NCBI RefSeq assembly: GCF_030656875.1
Contig: NZ_CP130943.1
Coordinates: forward strand, 2,790,001-2,854,000
Reading direction: 5' to 3'
Length of the DNA: 64,000 nt
Source: Prescottella sp. R16
GTDB taxonomy: Bacteria > Actinomycetota > Actinomycetes > Mycobacteriales > Mycobacteriaceae
In this document: positions 18,230 to 27,113 of the stretch, piece by piece
Layout: each line of letters opens with the position of its first letter
Numbering within the stretch: position 1 is the stretch's first letter
Position numbers and translations under genes: made by a program
Notes under the pieces: model-generated
The model's input: only the letters and a program-made list of their open reading frames with translations
What the model was told of the DNA's origin: nothing
Database searches by the model: none

Positions 18230-19548
18230 GGCAACTCCACACGGACAACGGTGGGCCCGCCGGGCGGGCTGGACAGCAGCATTCTGCCGTCGATCGCCGC
18301 GACCCGGTCGGCCAGGCCGGTCAGGCCGCTCCCCCGTTGCGGATCCGCACCGCCGCAGCCGTCGTCCACGACCTCGACGACCAGCAGGTCCCCGGTGCGG
18401 CGGACAGCCACATCGACGGCCGTCGCATCCGCATGTTTGGCGACGTTGTTGAGCGCCTCGACCACCACGAAGTACGCCGCGACCTCGACATCCGGGGCCG
18501 GGCGGGACGGGAGGTCCGCGGTGACGCCGACCGGGGCCACGAAGTCTTCGGTCAACGCACGCAACGCGTCGGGCAGGCCACGGTCGGTGAGGACCCTGGG
18601 GTGGATTCCCCGAATGAGTTGCCGCAGTTCCGCCATCAACTGCTTGGCCTGGTCATGCGCCTGCGACACGCTTTTCGCGGCTGCAGAGTCCGGCGGGAGG
18701 TCGAGTTTGGCCATACCCAACTGCAAGGTGAGGTTGACGAGCAGCGACTGTGCACCGTCGTGTAGATCCCGCTCGATCCTGCGACGTTCCGCCTCGAAGG
18801 AATCGACCAGGCGGGCCCGGGACCGGGACACCTCCACAAGTCGTGCGCGAAGCGCGTCCGGGTCGTCGCCGCACAACAACGATCGGGCGAACGCACCGTG
18901 CAGTCCCGCGATCAGTGCAATTGCGTACGGGATCGACGGCAACAGAAGCAGACCTGCGATCGCGTACGGGACGGCCTGGTCGACCGACGTGATCTGGCTG
19001 AAACCGAGCGCCACTGCCTCGTCGCCGGCACCCACCATCAGGGGGCTCACCACCATCACCACGATGAGCCCGACGATCACCGCACCTGAGAGCCACACGG
19101 CGGGCACCAGCGTGAGCATCAGGAATGTGTAGCCGAGCTCCCTCCATGTCGCGACCTCGGTGTAGCGGGTGCGCACCCACGCCCACAGGCCCGCTGCCGG
19201 AGGGGCACGATGAGCCGAGGGCGCCCGGTCGCGGCTCACCAGGCGCAGGCGCGTTCGTTCCAGGGCGGCCAGCGGTATCGCCACCAACGGGCCGAGCCCG
19301 AACACCAGCACTGCGCCGAGGACACCGAGGAACAACACTCTGCCGAGCGGTTGCGGATACATGCCGTCGACGGCCCATACGGCCAGCACGAGCCACGGGA
19401 CGCAGAACGCTGCGAAGGGCAACGCCACCACGCACACCACCGGGACGGTGGTCAGCACATGGCCCAGCGACCGCCACGGCCAGCCGGTCAGCAGGAAGTG
19501 CCGCCGTGTGATCGCGGTGAGCACCGTGGTCGGTTCATCGGAGGGCAC
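18214..19548 (-). CDS. NarL-type sensor histidine kinase
   Basis: A 444-aa membrane kinase. The N-terminal half has about six hydrophobic segments. The HisKA_3 dimerisation box ERRRIERDLHDGAQ lies near residue 265, and the HATPase N-box (EALNNVAKHA) and G-box (DDGCGG, GSGLTGL) follow. It autophosphorylates and passes phosphate to the overlapping response regulator. The kinase gene is divergent from the ABC exporter genes with a 132-bp intergenic region, a layout common for systems sensing envelope-active compounds. Confidence 0.9.
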   Translation of the reverse strand: MPSDEPTTVLTAITRRHFLLTGWPWRSLGHVLTTVPVVCVVALPFAAFCVPWLVLAVWAVDGMYPQPLGRVLFLGVLGAVLVFGLGPLVAIPLAALERTRLRLVSRDRAPSAHRAPPAAGLWAWVRTRYTEVATWRELGYTFLMLTLVPAVWLSGAVIVGLIVVMVVSPLMVGAGDEAVALGFSQITSVDQAVPYAIAGLLLLPSIPYAIALIAGLHGAFARSLLCGDDPDALRARLVEVSRSRARLVDSFEAERRRIERDLHDGAQSLLVNLTLQLGMAKLDLPPDSAAAKSVSQAHDQAKQLMAELRQLIRGIHPRVLTDRGLPDALRALTEDFVAPVGVTADLPSRPAPDVEVAAYFVVVEALNNVAKHADATAVDVAVRRTGDLLVVEVVDDGCGGADPQRGSGLTGLADRVAAIDGRMLLSSPPGGPTVVRVELPWIEN

Positions 19549-19680
19549 CGAGTGAGCCTATCGACGCGGCCGCTGCTTCAGGATGAGGCGGAGTGCAGCC
19601 GAAAGGTGGTGCTGGCACCACCTTCGATCCACCGTGTGGACCCAGTGACCGCACCACCGGTCGAATGGTCGGCTGAAGTC

Positions 19681-20568
19681 ATGCAACTGGAGCTGAACAA
19701 CGTCACCAAAACCTATCGGGGGAAACAGGCCGTCACCGACGTCAGCCTGCGGATCGGGCCCGGGGTTCTCGGACTCCTCGGCCCCAACGGAGCCGGTAAG
19801 TCGTCGCTGATGCGCATTCTCGCCACGATCACCCGCCCCACCACCGGTACGGTCGTGTGGAACGGTATCGACGTCGTCGCTCGGCCGGAGCCGCTCCGAC
19901 GCGTCCTCGGTTACCTTCCGCAGGATTTCGGTGTCTACCCGAATCTCGGTGCCGGAGAGTTCCTCCGGTATCTCGCCGCAGTCAAAGGTCTGACTGCGCG
20001 GTCGGCCAGGGATCGGGTCGACGAGCTGCTCGAGCTCGTCAACCTGACGGACGCCAGATCGCGACCGGTGGGGACGTTCTCCGGTGGCATGCGCCAGCGT
20101 GTCGGTATCGCCCAGGCGCTCCTGGGCGACCCCGAGCTTCTCGTCGTCGACGAACCGACGGTCGGACTGGACCCCGAGGAACGCATGCGGTTCCGCAACC
20201 TGCTCGGGGATCTGGCGAACGACCGGATCGTCATCCTGTCCACCCACATCGTGTCGGACATCGAAGCGATCGCCGACGACATCGCGATCCTCACCGCCGG
20301 CGAACTCCGTCGGCGTGGCACGCCCGAGGACCTTCTCCGTTCCGCGGACGGTCGGGTGTGGGAAGCGACGGTCCCGGTCGATGCCGTGGCCGAGATCCGG
20401 CACCGAGCGACGATTACCCGCACGGTCCGAACGGCACAGGGTGTGCGTGTCCGTGCGGTCGCTCATACACCTCCGATGTCGGGGGCTCGTCCTGTCGAGC
20501 CCGATCTCGAAGACGCGTACGTCGACGCGGTCCACAGCCCGACGGCACCGGCCGGGGTGACCCGATGA
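19681..20568 (+). CDS. ABC transporter ATP-binding protein
   Basis: A 295-aa ATPase. It has Walker A GPNGAGKS near residue 37, signature FSGGMRQR, Walker B LLVVDEPTVGLD and an H-loop in STHIVSDI. It belongs to the ABC-2 exporter class with a C-terminal regulatory extension. The ATG at 19681 gives MQLELNNVTKTY, the usual beginning; the frame extends further upstream without homology. The stop overlaps the permease start as ATGA. Confidence 0.92.
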   Translation: MQLELNNVTKTYRGKQAVTDVSLRIGPGVLGLLGPNGAGKSSLMRILATITRPTTGTVVWNGIDVVARPEPLRRVLGYLPQDFGVYPNLGAGEFLRYLAAVKGLTARSARDRVDELLELVNLTDARSRPVGTFSGGMRQRVGIAQALLGDPELLVVDEPTVGLDPEERMRFRNLLGDLANDRIVILSTHIVSDIEAIADDIAILTAGELRRRGTPEDLLRSADGRVWEATVPVDAVAEIRHRATITRTVRTAQGVRVRAVAHTPPMSGARPVEPDLEDAYVDAVHSPTAPAGVTR

Positions 20569-22103
20569 CCGGCGCCGTCGCTGCCGTCGCGATGGCCGAC
20601 TTCCGGGATCGTTCGCGGCGTCCCGCGTTCCTGGTGACGGTGCTCGGCGCTGTCGCACTCGGCTATGTTGCCGTCCCGCCGGTATCGGCGACGTACGCGA
20701 TGGTCAAGGTCGGATCGTTCCGGGGACTGTACGACAGCGCGTACATCGGCATGTTGCTCGCCATGATCGGCAGCCTGTGGTTGCCGCTGTTCGGCTTCTA
20801 CGTCGTCCGCAGCAGTATCGCGCGCGACATCTCCACCGGCGTAGGCGAAGTGCTTTCCGCCTCCCCGTTGCGCATGCCGATGTATCTGCTGGGCAAGTAT
20901 CTGAGCAACGTGGCGGTGCTCGCGGCGATGGCTGCCGCACTCGCTCTGATCGCACCCGTGATGCAGCTTCTCCGCGGGGAATCCTCGAGCCTCGACATGA
21001 CGGCGCTCTGGCTTCCGATCGTGCTGTTCTGTCTTCCTGTCCTGACCGTGGCCGCAGCAGCCGCCGTCGTCTTCGAAACGGTCCCGTTCCTGCGAGGTGG
21101 TGCGGGAAACATACTGTGGTTCTTCGTGTATCCGTCGATGTTCCTCGCCGGGATTCCGCTGGTCTACGGATCAATTACCGCAGGGTTCCAGGCAGACCTG
21201 GCAACGCAGCACCCCGGCATGGATGACGAGATCTCGATCGGGCTCACCGCGGAGTCGGGCGCGCTCGGGCAGTTCACGTGGTCCGGGATGGACATCGACA
21301 CGACTCTCGTCGCCGGGAGTGTGGGGTTGATTGCCGCCTCGACGATCGTCGCCGTCCTTCCCTCCCTCTGGTTCGGCCGGTTCGACCCCGCACGGTGGCA
21401 ACGCACTCCTTCGCATATGTCTGCCGCACCTGCAACCGCGGCCCCCGTTGCACCGGCGTTCGCACAGAGTCCGCGAACGCTGTCGCCGGCCGAGCGTGGA
21501 CAGTCGTTCCCGGGGTTGCTGCTCGGTGAGGTGCGCATTCATCTCGGAAGCGTGTCGCGGTGGTGGTGGCTCACGCTCGCGATCGTGACGATCGCAGCCC
21601 TCGTCGTCCCCGCTGATCGCGTCGGCACCGCACTGCTCTTCGCGTGGTTGTTGCCGGTGCTGGTGTGGTCACGTCTCGGGACACTCACCTACGAACAGGG
21701 CGTCGCTCCCCTTGTGCAGTGCGGTGTCTCGTCTCGCATCAGACTCGTCGCCGAGTGGGGTGCAGGCGTGCTCATCGCGGTCATCGCGGGTGTCGGTCCG
21801 CTCGTGAAAATGCTGCTTGCAGCGGACGCGACCGGCGTCGCCGCGTGGGTTGCGGGCGCGACGGTGATTCCTGCCCTTGCGCTGCTGATCGGTTCGATCG
21901 GCCGGAGCGCACGCGCGTTCCAAGCTGTCTACCTGGTGATCTGGTACGCCGTGCTCAACGGGGTCGCTGCGGTCGACGTCATGGGCGCGCTCCGCACCGA
22001 TGAGTCGCTCGCCGGCCCGTCCCCACTGTTGTCCTTCGGCGTCGGCGCCGCGCTGATCGCCGCCACCGCACTCGTTCAGGAGATTCGCCATGCCCGTCGT
22101 TGA
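20565..22103 (+). CDS. ABC-2 type permease
   Basis: A 512-aa membrane protein with about twelve hydrophobic segments arranged in two halves separated by a polar, Ala/Pro-rich linker (about residues 285-325). It is the membrane partner of the preceding ATPase (4-bp ATGA overlap). It overlaps the following lipoprotein gene by 14 bp. The substrate is unknown; the two-component pair next door suggests a response to an external compound. Confidence 0.85.
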   Translation: MTGAVAAVAMADFRDRSRRPAFLVTVLGAVALGYVAVPPVSATYAMVKVGSFRGLYDSAYIGMLLAMIGSLWLPLFGFYVVRSSIARDISTGVGEVLSASPLRMPMYLLGKYLSNVAVLAAMAAALALIAPVMQLLRGESSSLDMTALWLPIVLFCLPVLTVAAAAAVVFETVPFLRGGAGNILWFFVYPSMFLAGIPLVYGSITAGFQADLATQHPGMDDEISIGLTAESGALGQFTWSGMDIDTTLVAGSVGLIAASTIVAVLPSLWFGRFDPARWQRTPSHMSAAPATAAPVAPAFAQSPRTLSPAERGQSFPGLLLGEVRIHLGSVSRWWWLTLAIVTIAALVVPADRVGTALLFAWLLPVLVWSRLGTLTYEQGVAPLVQCGVSSRIRLVAEWGAGVLIAVIAGVGPLVKMLLAADATGVAAWVAGATVIPALALLIGSIGRSARAFQAVYLVIWYAVLNGVAAVDVMGALRTDESLAGPSPLLSFGVGAALIAATALVQEIRHARR

Positions 22104-22731
22104 AACCGCACCCCGGAAGTTCCGCCTCCCCGTCAGCGTTGCGGCACTGGCACTCTCGTCCGTGGCGCTCGCCGGCTGCACTGCCGATTCCACGAGTCAC
22201 GAACAGCGGAACGACAGCTACAGCGGCGCCACGGCCGTCACACTCGATTTCGATGATGCGGGTGCCAAACAGTTCGGTGTGACCACCGCGGCCCTGAGCG
22301 CTCAGGTGATCGGCTCCGACCGCGACGACATCGAGATCCGGCGCTCATTCGAGTTCACCGACGGCGACAAGCCCGATGAACGCATCGACACCAACGGGTC
22401 CGGTCTGACGATCAGCGCGAGTTGCCCCGACAGATTCGCCGTCGGCCGCCCCACCTGCGTCGCCCTGTACGAGATCGCCGTCCCGTACGGGACCGTCGTT
22501 CGAGGGAGTTCGCAATTCGGCGATCTGACGGTGACCGACACCCGGGCCGCCGTCGACCTGAACTCCCGCTACGGTGACGTCACGCTGGTCACGGGCCCGG
22601 GCGGTTATGCGGTGGACGCCGTGTCGGCGACGGGCCCGAGCACCGTCGAGGTGCCGCAAGATCGCGCCGGCATCCCGGTGCGCCTACGGTCCGGAGATGG
22701 CGCCGTCTCCGCAACGACGGACCCTCGCTGA
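22090..22731 (+). CDS. Lipoprotein with a DUF4097-like beta-repeat domain
   Basis: A 213-aa protein with a signal peptide and lipobox LAGC (Cys near residue 31). The body carries repeating short strands (GDLTVTDTRAAVDLNSRYGDVTLVTG) like the DUF4097/putative adhesin fold. It overlaps the permease gene by 14 bp, so it is co-translated with the exporter. It could act as an extracytoplasmic accessory or sensor for the transporter/two-component module; this is inferred from context. Confidence 0.75.
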   Translation: MPVVETAPRKFRLPVSVAALALSSVALAGCTADSTSHEQRNDSYSGATAVTLDFDDAGAKQFGVTTAALSAQVIGSDRDDIEIRRSFEFTDGDKPDERIDTNGSGLTISASCPDRFAVGRPTCVALYEIAVPYGTVVRGSSQFGDLTVTDTRAAVDLNSRYGDVTLVTGPGGYAVDAVSATGPSTVEVPQDRAGIPVRLRSGDGAVSATTDPR

Positions 22732-22780
22732 GACCAGAGCGAAGTACCCAGAGTGAATGCACGCCTCGCAGGGACGCTTA

Positions 22781-23020
22781 CTACCAGGCAGCCACTCGAT
22801 GTATGTGGTATCGGTCGTCGTCGATCTCGCCGCGGGCCAACCACTGTGCGAGGAGCTGCTCAGGAGTATCGGCGTGAGGATGGGGCGGCTGTGTGTCCGG
22901 GCGAGTACTCGAATCACCAATCACCGCGAGGACGATCAACACCCCGAACGCGATCATCATCGCGAAGATCATGAGCGCGTAGCCCCACCCATTCATGCTG
23001 TTGGCGTACCAGAACATCAT
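22781..23020 (-). CDS. Small SHOCT-domain membrane protein
   Basis: A 79-aa protein with one transmembrane segment (about residues 12-36) and a C-terminal SHOCT motif, EQLLAQWLARGEIDDDRY. SHOCT is a short oligomerisation motif found at the end of many small actinobacterial membrane proteins. The first ATG at 23020 was taken; ATGs shortly downstream are also possible. It is the last gene of the left backbone before mobile-element remnants. Confidence 0.8.
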   Translation of the reverse strand: MMFWYANSMNGWGYALMIFAMMIAFGVLIVLAVIGDSSTRPDTQPPHPHADTPEQLLAQWLARGEIDDDRYHIHRVAAW

Positions 23021-23082
23021 CGGCGTGCCTCTGCATTGCGCCAGATTCGTCGCTCTTCAGGCAGCCCGCGCCATCGCGATCT

Positions 23083-23375
23083 TCACCCGGGTCCGGCGCA
23101 CGAGTTCGGCGCGGCCGGCGTCGGTGCCGCGAGACGGCCCACACCTGCTGTCTCAGCGATCGCATCGGGTGGCACTTCACTCGCGCCCGCTCTACTTTCT
23201 GTTGATTGGCGTCCAAGTACGCCGAGGCGTTCTTTCAAGGACGCGATGTCATTGTCCTGCTTGAACATCTGCTTGCGGAGACGGGCGAGCTCGGGGCGTT
23301 CCGCTGCAGTCAACCGCTCATCGCCGGTCGTAGTTGCTGCTTCGATCCGGTGGCGTTCATCGGCGACCCAGCGGC
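23083..23375 (-). pseudogene. IS3-family orfA remnant
   Basis: A fragment whose product contains ERLTAAERPELARLRKQ followed by DIASLK, the leucine-zipper part of IS3-family OrfA proteins. It has no N-terminal HTH, because the upstream part is cut by ISAs1 copy 1 at 23376, and loses similarity after about residue 60. It is not closely related to the intact IS3 orfA at 26829-27113. No terminal repeats were found. Confidence 0.55.
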
Positions 23376-24688
23376 CAGGGCCCCGGCAAAGTCGCATAGC
23401 TGCATGTCAGGCGGCATGAAGTAGATCGATCGGACGATGCGGGTCGCGGCCGTGATGCCGTAGCGCGGCTGCGATGTTGTCGTGGCCGGCCAACCGCAGG
23501 ACGCTGACGACGGTGTTGCGGATGGTGGCCATCACCTGCGGACCGGTGCCGGTGCGGACGGCGGAGCGGTCTTCGTCGAAGGTGACGTCCCGGACCCAGT
23601 GCAGGCGGTTCTCGATCGCCCAATGCCCGCGAACCCAGCCGGCGACCTGCAGCGGAGCGGCAGAGGTCATCGGGATCGAGGTGACCAGGTAGACGACCTC
23701 GACGGATCTACGGCCCTTCCTGGTGACGGTGCGACGCACCTGCAACACCTGGCAGGCGTGTGGAAACCCGAGCCCACCGGCGACCTCGGTGGCCTTGATC
23801 GTGCGCTGCTCCCGCCGCCCGTGACCATACCCACCGGTCGACGACGAGACAGGAATCGCGTTCCACGGCAACGACTTCAACAGATCCCGCAGGACCTTCT
23901 GGTTGTTCTTGACGGTGAACACGTAATGCCCCCCACGATGCCCCGCCCCGACCGACGATGTACTCGGCGGTGGCCCGCTGACAGTGCAGGGCATCCGCGG
24001 TGACCACCGCGTCGGTGAGGTCGAGTGGGGCGAGGAGGTCGGTGATCAGCGGGATCTCGTTGGTCTTCGCACCGACCTCGACCTGTCCGAGGACCACCCC
24101 GCTGCCGTGGTCGAGGGCGGCCAGCAGATGGGTGAGATGCCCGGCCGCGTCCCTCGCGCCTCGCAACGTCTTGCCGTCGACGGCGATCACCCGGCGCCCG
24201 TCGACCACCCGGGTTCGTAGCCACGCCCACATGCCGATGACCTGGTCCAACACGGCCGCGTCGACGCGGGCGAGGGTGCGGCGGATCGTCGATTCCGACG
24301 GCACCCGATCGGCCACACCCAGCTTCCCGAGCGCGTCTGCCGGCGCATCATGGACCCACTCTGCGATGGCGGTGAACGAGCGCGCGCCGGCGCACACCGC
24401 GGCCAGGGACACCGACAGGATCACCGTGAGCGGGTGCCGGACCCCACGCCGGGCCCGTGGATCGGGCACCCAGTCGAGCGCGTCGAGGATCCCGGTGTCG
24501 GACACTGGAACAGGCGTGGGAGAAGATGAGGCTGCGGGCACGACTCGTTCCTGGTTGTGACGATTGTGTAGGAACTTGAATCATCGCCGAGGCGGTCGTG
24601 CCCGCCCCAATCCGCGCTCTCGTCGAGCGTCATCTCGCACTGAAACCCCAGCTCAGCGTGTATCACTCACGACTTTGCCGGGCCCCTG
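23376..24688 (-). mobile_element. ISAs1-family insertion sequence, copy 1 (defective)
   Basis: A 1,313-bp element bounded by CAGGGCCCCGGCAAAGTCG on the left and the complement of CAGGGGCCCGGCAAAGTCG on the right (18 of 19 matching). It is 13 bp longer than the other three copies because of an extra, partly duplicated stretch near 23933. No matching flanking duplication is seen. The left flank is an IS3 remnant and the right flank is the intact tetR promoter. Confidence 0.9.
23407..24541 (-). pseudogene. ISAs1-family transposase, frameshifted
   Basis: The same transposase as in copies 2-4, but the 13-bp insertion around 23933-23945 (after the codons for VGRGG) shifts the frame. The N-terminal part and the C-terminal part, which carries the catalytic Glu (AIENRLHW), are therefore in different frames. 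It is unlikely to be active, though its ends could still be mobilised by the intact copies. Confidence 0.9.
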
Positions 24689-24720
24689 CCCTGCGGTCCC
24701 TATGTGAGCAGCGTCGCACG

Positions 24721-24749
24721 TTGACGATCTAAGAATTAGACCTTATCGT
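24721..24749 (+). promoter_or_regulatory. tetR promoter with TAAG-N8-CTTA operator (site 1)
   Basis: TTGACG (24721-24726), 17-bp spacer, TATCGT (24744-24749). TAAG (24730-24733) and CTTA (24742-24745) lie inside the spacer and edge of the -10. The GTG start is 6 bp beyond the -10, so the mRNA is probably leaderless. The same arrangement occurs at 29618, 56389 (- strand) and 56896. Confidence 0.65.
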
Positions 24750-24755
24750 TGCATC

Positions 24756-25427
24756 GTGAGTGAACCTGGAGCGCGCCAATTGATGATTGATGCTGCAGAA
24801 AAGATAGTCGCTGAGCAGGGCATTGCTGCCATGACATTAAATGGCGTCCAACTTGCAGCGAATCAGGCTAATAAATCTGCGGCGAAATATCACTTCGGAT
24901 CCAGAGAAGGGCTCCTAGAAGCCGTCGTGGAGGCGCGTATGGCTGCAGTAAATTCTCGACGGCAGGAGATGCTGAACAACTTTAGGGTGGGAGGGGGCTC
25001 CATCACACTGCGGGACGCTGTCGAGGCATTGGTCCGACCGTTCGCAGCTGAAACACTCGGGCGACCTGGCAGCCGATACGCGCGGTTTGTCGTGCAAGCT
25101 TTGACCGATCCCGCCCTCGGGGAGATCATGCCGAAACATTTGATGGCGGAAAGCTATCGGTCCACTCATCGGATCATGATCGAGCTCTGCCCCGCAGCAG
25201 ATGGAACCGCGCAGCGTCGAGCTAACAACGTAGTAATGCTCACTATGGCCGCACTCGCGACCCACGAAGGGCGTACGCGCACGGCCTCAGACACAGACGA
25301 AATCGTGGCAGATCTCGTCGACAGTTGCGTGGCCATCCTCCAAGCCCCGTTTCGAAATCGAGAAGAAGCGTCTCGTCGAGCCACAGAAGGCCGCGTCGAG
25401 TCGCTCTTTGATCGACAGTCAACGTAG
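24756..25427 (+). CDS. TetR-family transcriptional regulator (island regulator candidate)
   Basis: A 223-aa protein with an N-terminal TetR HTH at about residues 10-55 (QLMIDAAEKIVAEQGIAAMT, then KSAAKYHFGSREGLLEAV) and a larger ligand-binding domain. Base composition is clearly less GC-rich than the backbone, suggesting transfer. The GTG start is directly behind a promoter whose spacer holds TAAG-N8-CTTA, so autoregulation is likely. The same site at the set A and set B promoters makes this the best candidate regulator of both. A second tetR start (56932) has a near-identical upstream layout but is cut off by an IS. Confidence 0.85.
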   Translation: MSEPGARQLMIDAAEKIVAEQGIAAMTLNGVQLAANQANKSAAKYHFGSREGLLEAVVEARMAAVNSRRQEMLNNFRVGGGSITLRDAVEALVRPFAAETLGRPGSRYARFVVQALTDPALGEIMPKHLMAESYRSTHRIMIELCPAADGTAQRRANNVVMLTMAALATHEGRTRTASDTDEIVADLVDSCVAILQAPFRNREEASRRATEGRVESLFDRQST

Positions 25428-25554
25428 GTCAAAGTTCGAAATCTTCGCCGAATGGCCTTGCGAAGGTTTGATGACCCCATCCAGGCCGCGGCCGGAGCCG
25501 GAAGCGCCTCGGGGCGATGCGAAATTGCCGTTATCTCTAAGTTCGCCGCGTGGA

Positions 25555-25604
25555 CCGTGTAGCAGTGACATTGATCAAATCCAGTTAATGTCACTGCTAC
25601 ACGG
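25555..25604. terminator. Perfect 18-bp inverted repeat between convergent genes
   Basis: CCGTGTAGCAGTGACATT (25555-25572) and its exact complement (25587-25604) are separated by 14 bp. It lies between the tetR stop (25427) and the aldehyde dehydrogenase pseudogene stop (25636), which converge. A bidirectional terminator is the simplest reading; there is no T-run, and an operator or IS-end role is not excluded. Confidence 0.5.
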
Positions 25605-25968
25605 ACGCAGGAATGACCCGGCGACTATTCTCGCATCACGCGCCGTGCGGCGTTCGGTTGCTCAGCACGCGGGTCTGTAGGAACTCTTCGATCCCAGCGG
25701 CGCCACCTTCTCTGCCGAACCCACTGGCCTTCATGCCGCCGAAAGGCAGCTCAACTTCGACGGCGTTGTGCTGGTTCACCCACACGCTTCCGGCTTCCAG
25801 TTGTTCGGCGACTCGGATGGCTGCGGCTTCGTCGCTTCCCCACACCGATGCGCCGAGACCGAACTCTTGACCATTGAGGGTGTCGATCACTTGATCAAGT
25901 GAGTCGTATCCCACCACCGGAAACACGGGGACTGCCCCGAGTTCAGTTGACTCGCGGGGTGTAGAGGT

Positions 25969-26832
25969 TCAGGCCGCGAGTGGGGCCTGATTGAGGGTCT
26001 CATACTCGACCGGGGTGAGCTTGCCGAGGCCGCGTTGACGACGCCGACGGTGGTAGGTGCGTTCGATCCAGATCACGATCGCCATGCGGAGTTCGTCGCG
26101 AGAAGCCCAGCGCTGCCGGTCGAGGACATTTTTCTGCAGCAGCGAGAAGAACGACTCCATCGCCGCATTGTCGCCACACGCCCCGACACGCCCCATCGAA
26201 CCCCGTAACCCTTTGGCGGACAACAGTTCCACGAATCTTCTGGAACGAAATTGACTGCCCCTGTCGGAATGCACGATCGTCCCCGCCGGGCCACGGAGGG
26301 CGATCGCGTTCCGCAACGCCGCCACTGCCAGCTCGGAGGTCATGCGGGAATCGATCGAGTAGCCGACGATCCGGCCCCCGAAGCAGTCCTTGATCGCACA
26401 CAGGTAGAGCTTGCCCTCATCGGTGTGGTGCTCGGTGATGTCGGTCAGCCACAGCTTGTCGGGCCTGTCCGCAGCGAATTCGCGGGCGACGAGGTCGTCG
26501 TGGACTGGCGGTCCGGACTTGCGGCTCAGACCGCGTTTCTTCGCGAAGGCCGACCAGATCCGCTGCTGTGAGCACAACCGCTGCACCCTGTTCTCGCCGG
26601 CGGTGATACCTCGGCTCGGGAGCTCGTCCGCGATGAACCGGTACCCGAACGCCGGGTCGTCGGCGTGGATGGTGAAAGCGGCGTTGATCAGGTGGGCGTC
26701 GTCCCAATCACGCTGCGAGACAGGGTCCTGGCACCACTTGTAGAACGCTTGGGTGGAGAATCCGAGCACCCGGCAGGTCACCGCGACGGCGATGCCGTCG
26801 GCGGCAAGGTCGAGGACCAGCGGGTAGGTCAT
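25969..26832 (-). CDS. IS3-family transposase OrfB
   Basis: A 287-aa integrase-core protein. The DDE residues are visible in LTDITEHH, HSDRGSQF and NAAMESFFS. The N-terminal HTH_21 segment (FGYRFIADELPSRGI) is present, as is the C-terminal YHRRRRQRGLGKLTPVEYE. The start overlaps the orfA stop as ATGA. A run of C and A at the overlap could also allow -1 frameshifting to make the OrfAB fusion typical of IS3. Confidence 0.93.
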   Translation of the reverse strand: MTYPLVLDLAADGIAVAVTCRVLGFSTQAFYKWCQDPVSQRDWDDAHLINAAFTIHADDPAFGYRFIADELPSRGITAGENRVQRLCSQQRIWSAFAKKRGLSRKSGPPVHDDLVAREFAADRPDKLWLTDITEHHTDEGKLYLCAIKDCFGGRIVGYSIDSRMTSELAVAALRNAIALRGPAGTIVHSDRGSQFRSRRFVELLSAKGLRGSMGRVGACGDNAAMESFFSLLQKNVLDRQRWASRDELRMAIVIWIERTYHRRRRQRGLGKLTPVEYETLNQAPLAA

Positions 26833-27113
26833 TTTGGGGGCAACTCGCGGGCGAAGAACGCCGCGGCCCGCCGCAGGATCTCGTTCTCCTGCTCGAGCAG
26901 GCGGTTGCGTTTGCGCAGTTCACGCAGCTCGGCGGACTCCTGCTCGGTCACGCCGGGACGGACACCGTCCTCGATGTCGGCCTTCTTGAGCCAGTTGTGC
27001 AGTGTGGCCTCGGAGATTCCGAAGTCCTTCGCGATCCGGGACAACGGCGCATCGCCCTTGCGGGCGACGGCGACGACGTCGCGGCGGAACTCTGCGGGGT
27101 AGGGCCTGGGCAT
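26829..27113 (-). CDS. IS3-family OrfA
   Basis: A 94-aa protein with an N-terminal HTH (MPRPYPAEFRRDVVAVAR, then ISEATLHNWLKKA) and a C-terminal leucine-zipper (ELRELRKRNRLLEQENEIL). It binds the IS ends and partners OrfB. The ATG at 27113 is chosen because it is the standard beginning of the family. Confidence 0.92.
   Translation of the reverse strand: MPRPYPAEFRRDVVAVARKGDAPLSRIAKDFGISEATLHNWLKKADIEDGVRPGVTEQESAELRELRKRNRLLEQENEILRRAAAFFARELPPK

Noticed and set aside
24689..24697. CCCTGCGGT right of ISAs1 copy 1 equals the complement of ACCGCAGGG at the left of copy 4, as if a shared target duplication
   Set aside because: Five of the nine bases belong to the IS end of copy 4, and the orientation is wrong for a single insertion event; the remaining 4-bp match is expected by chance.
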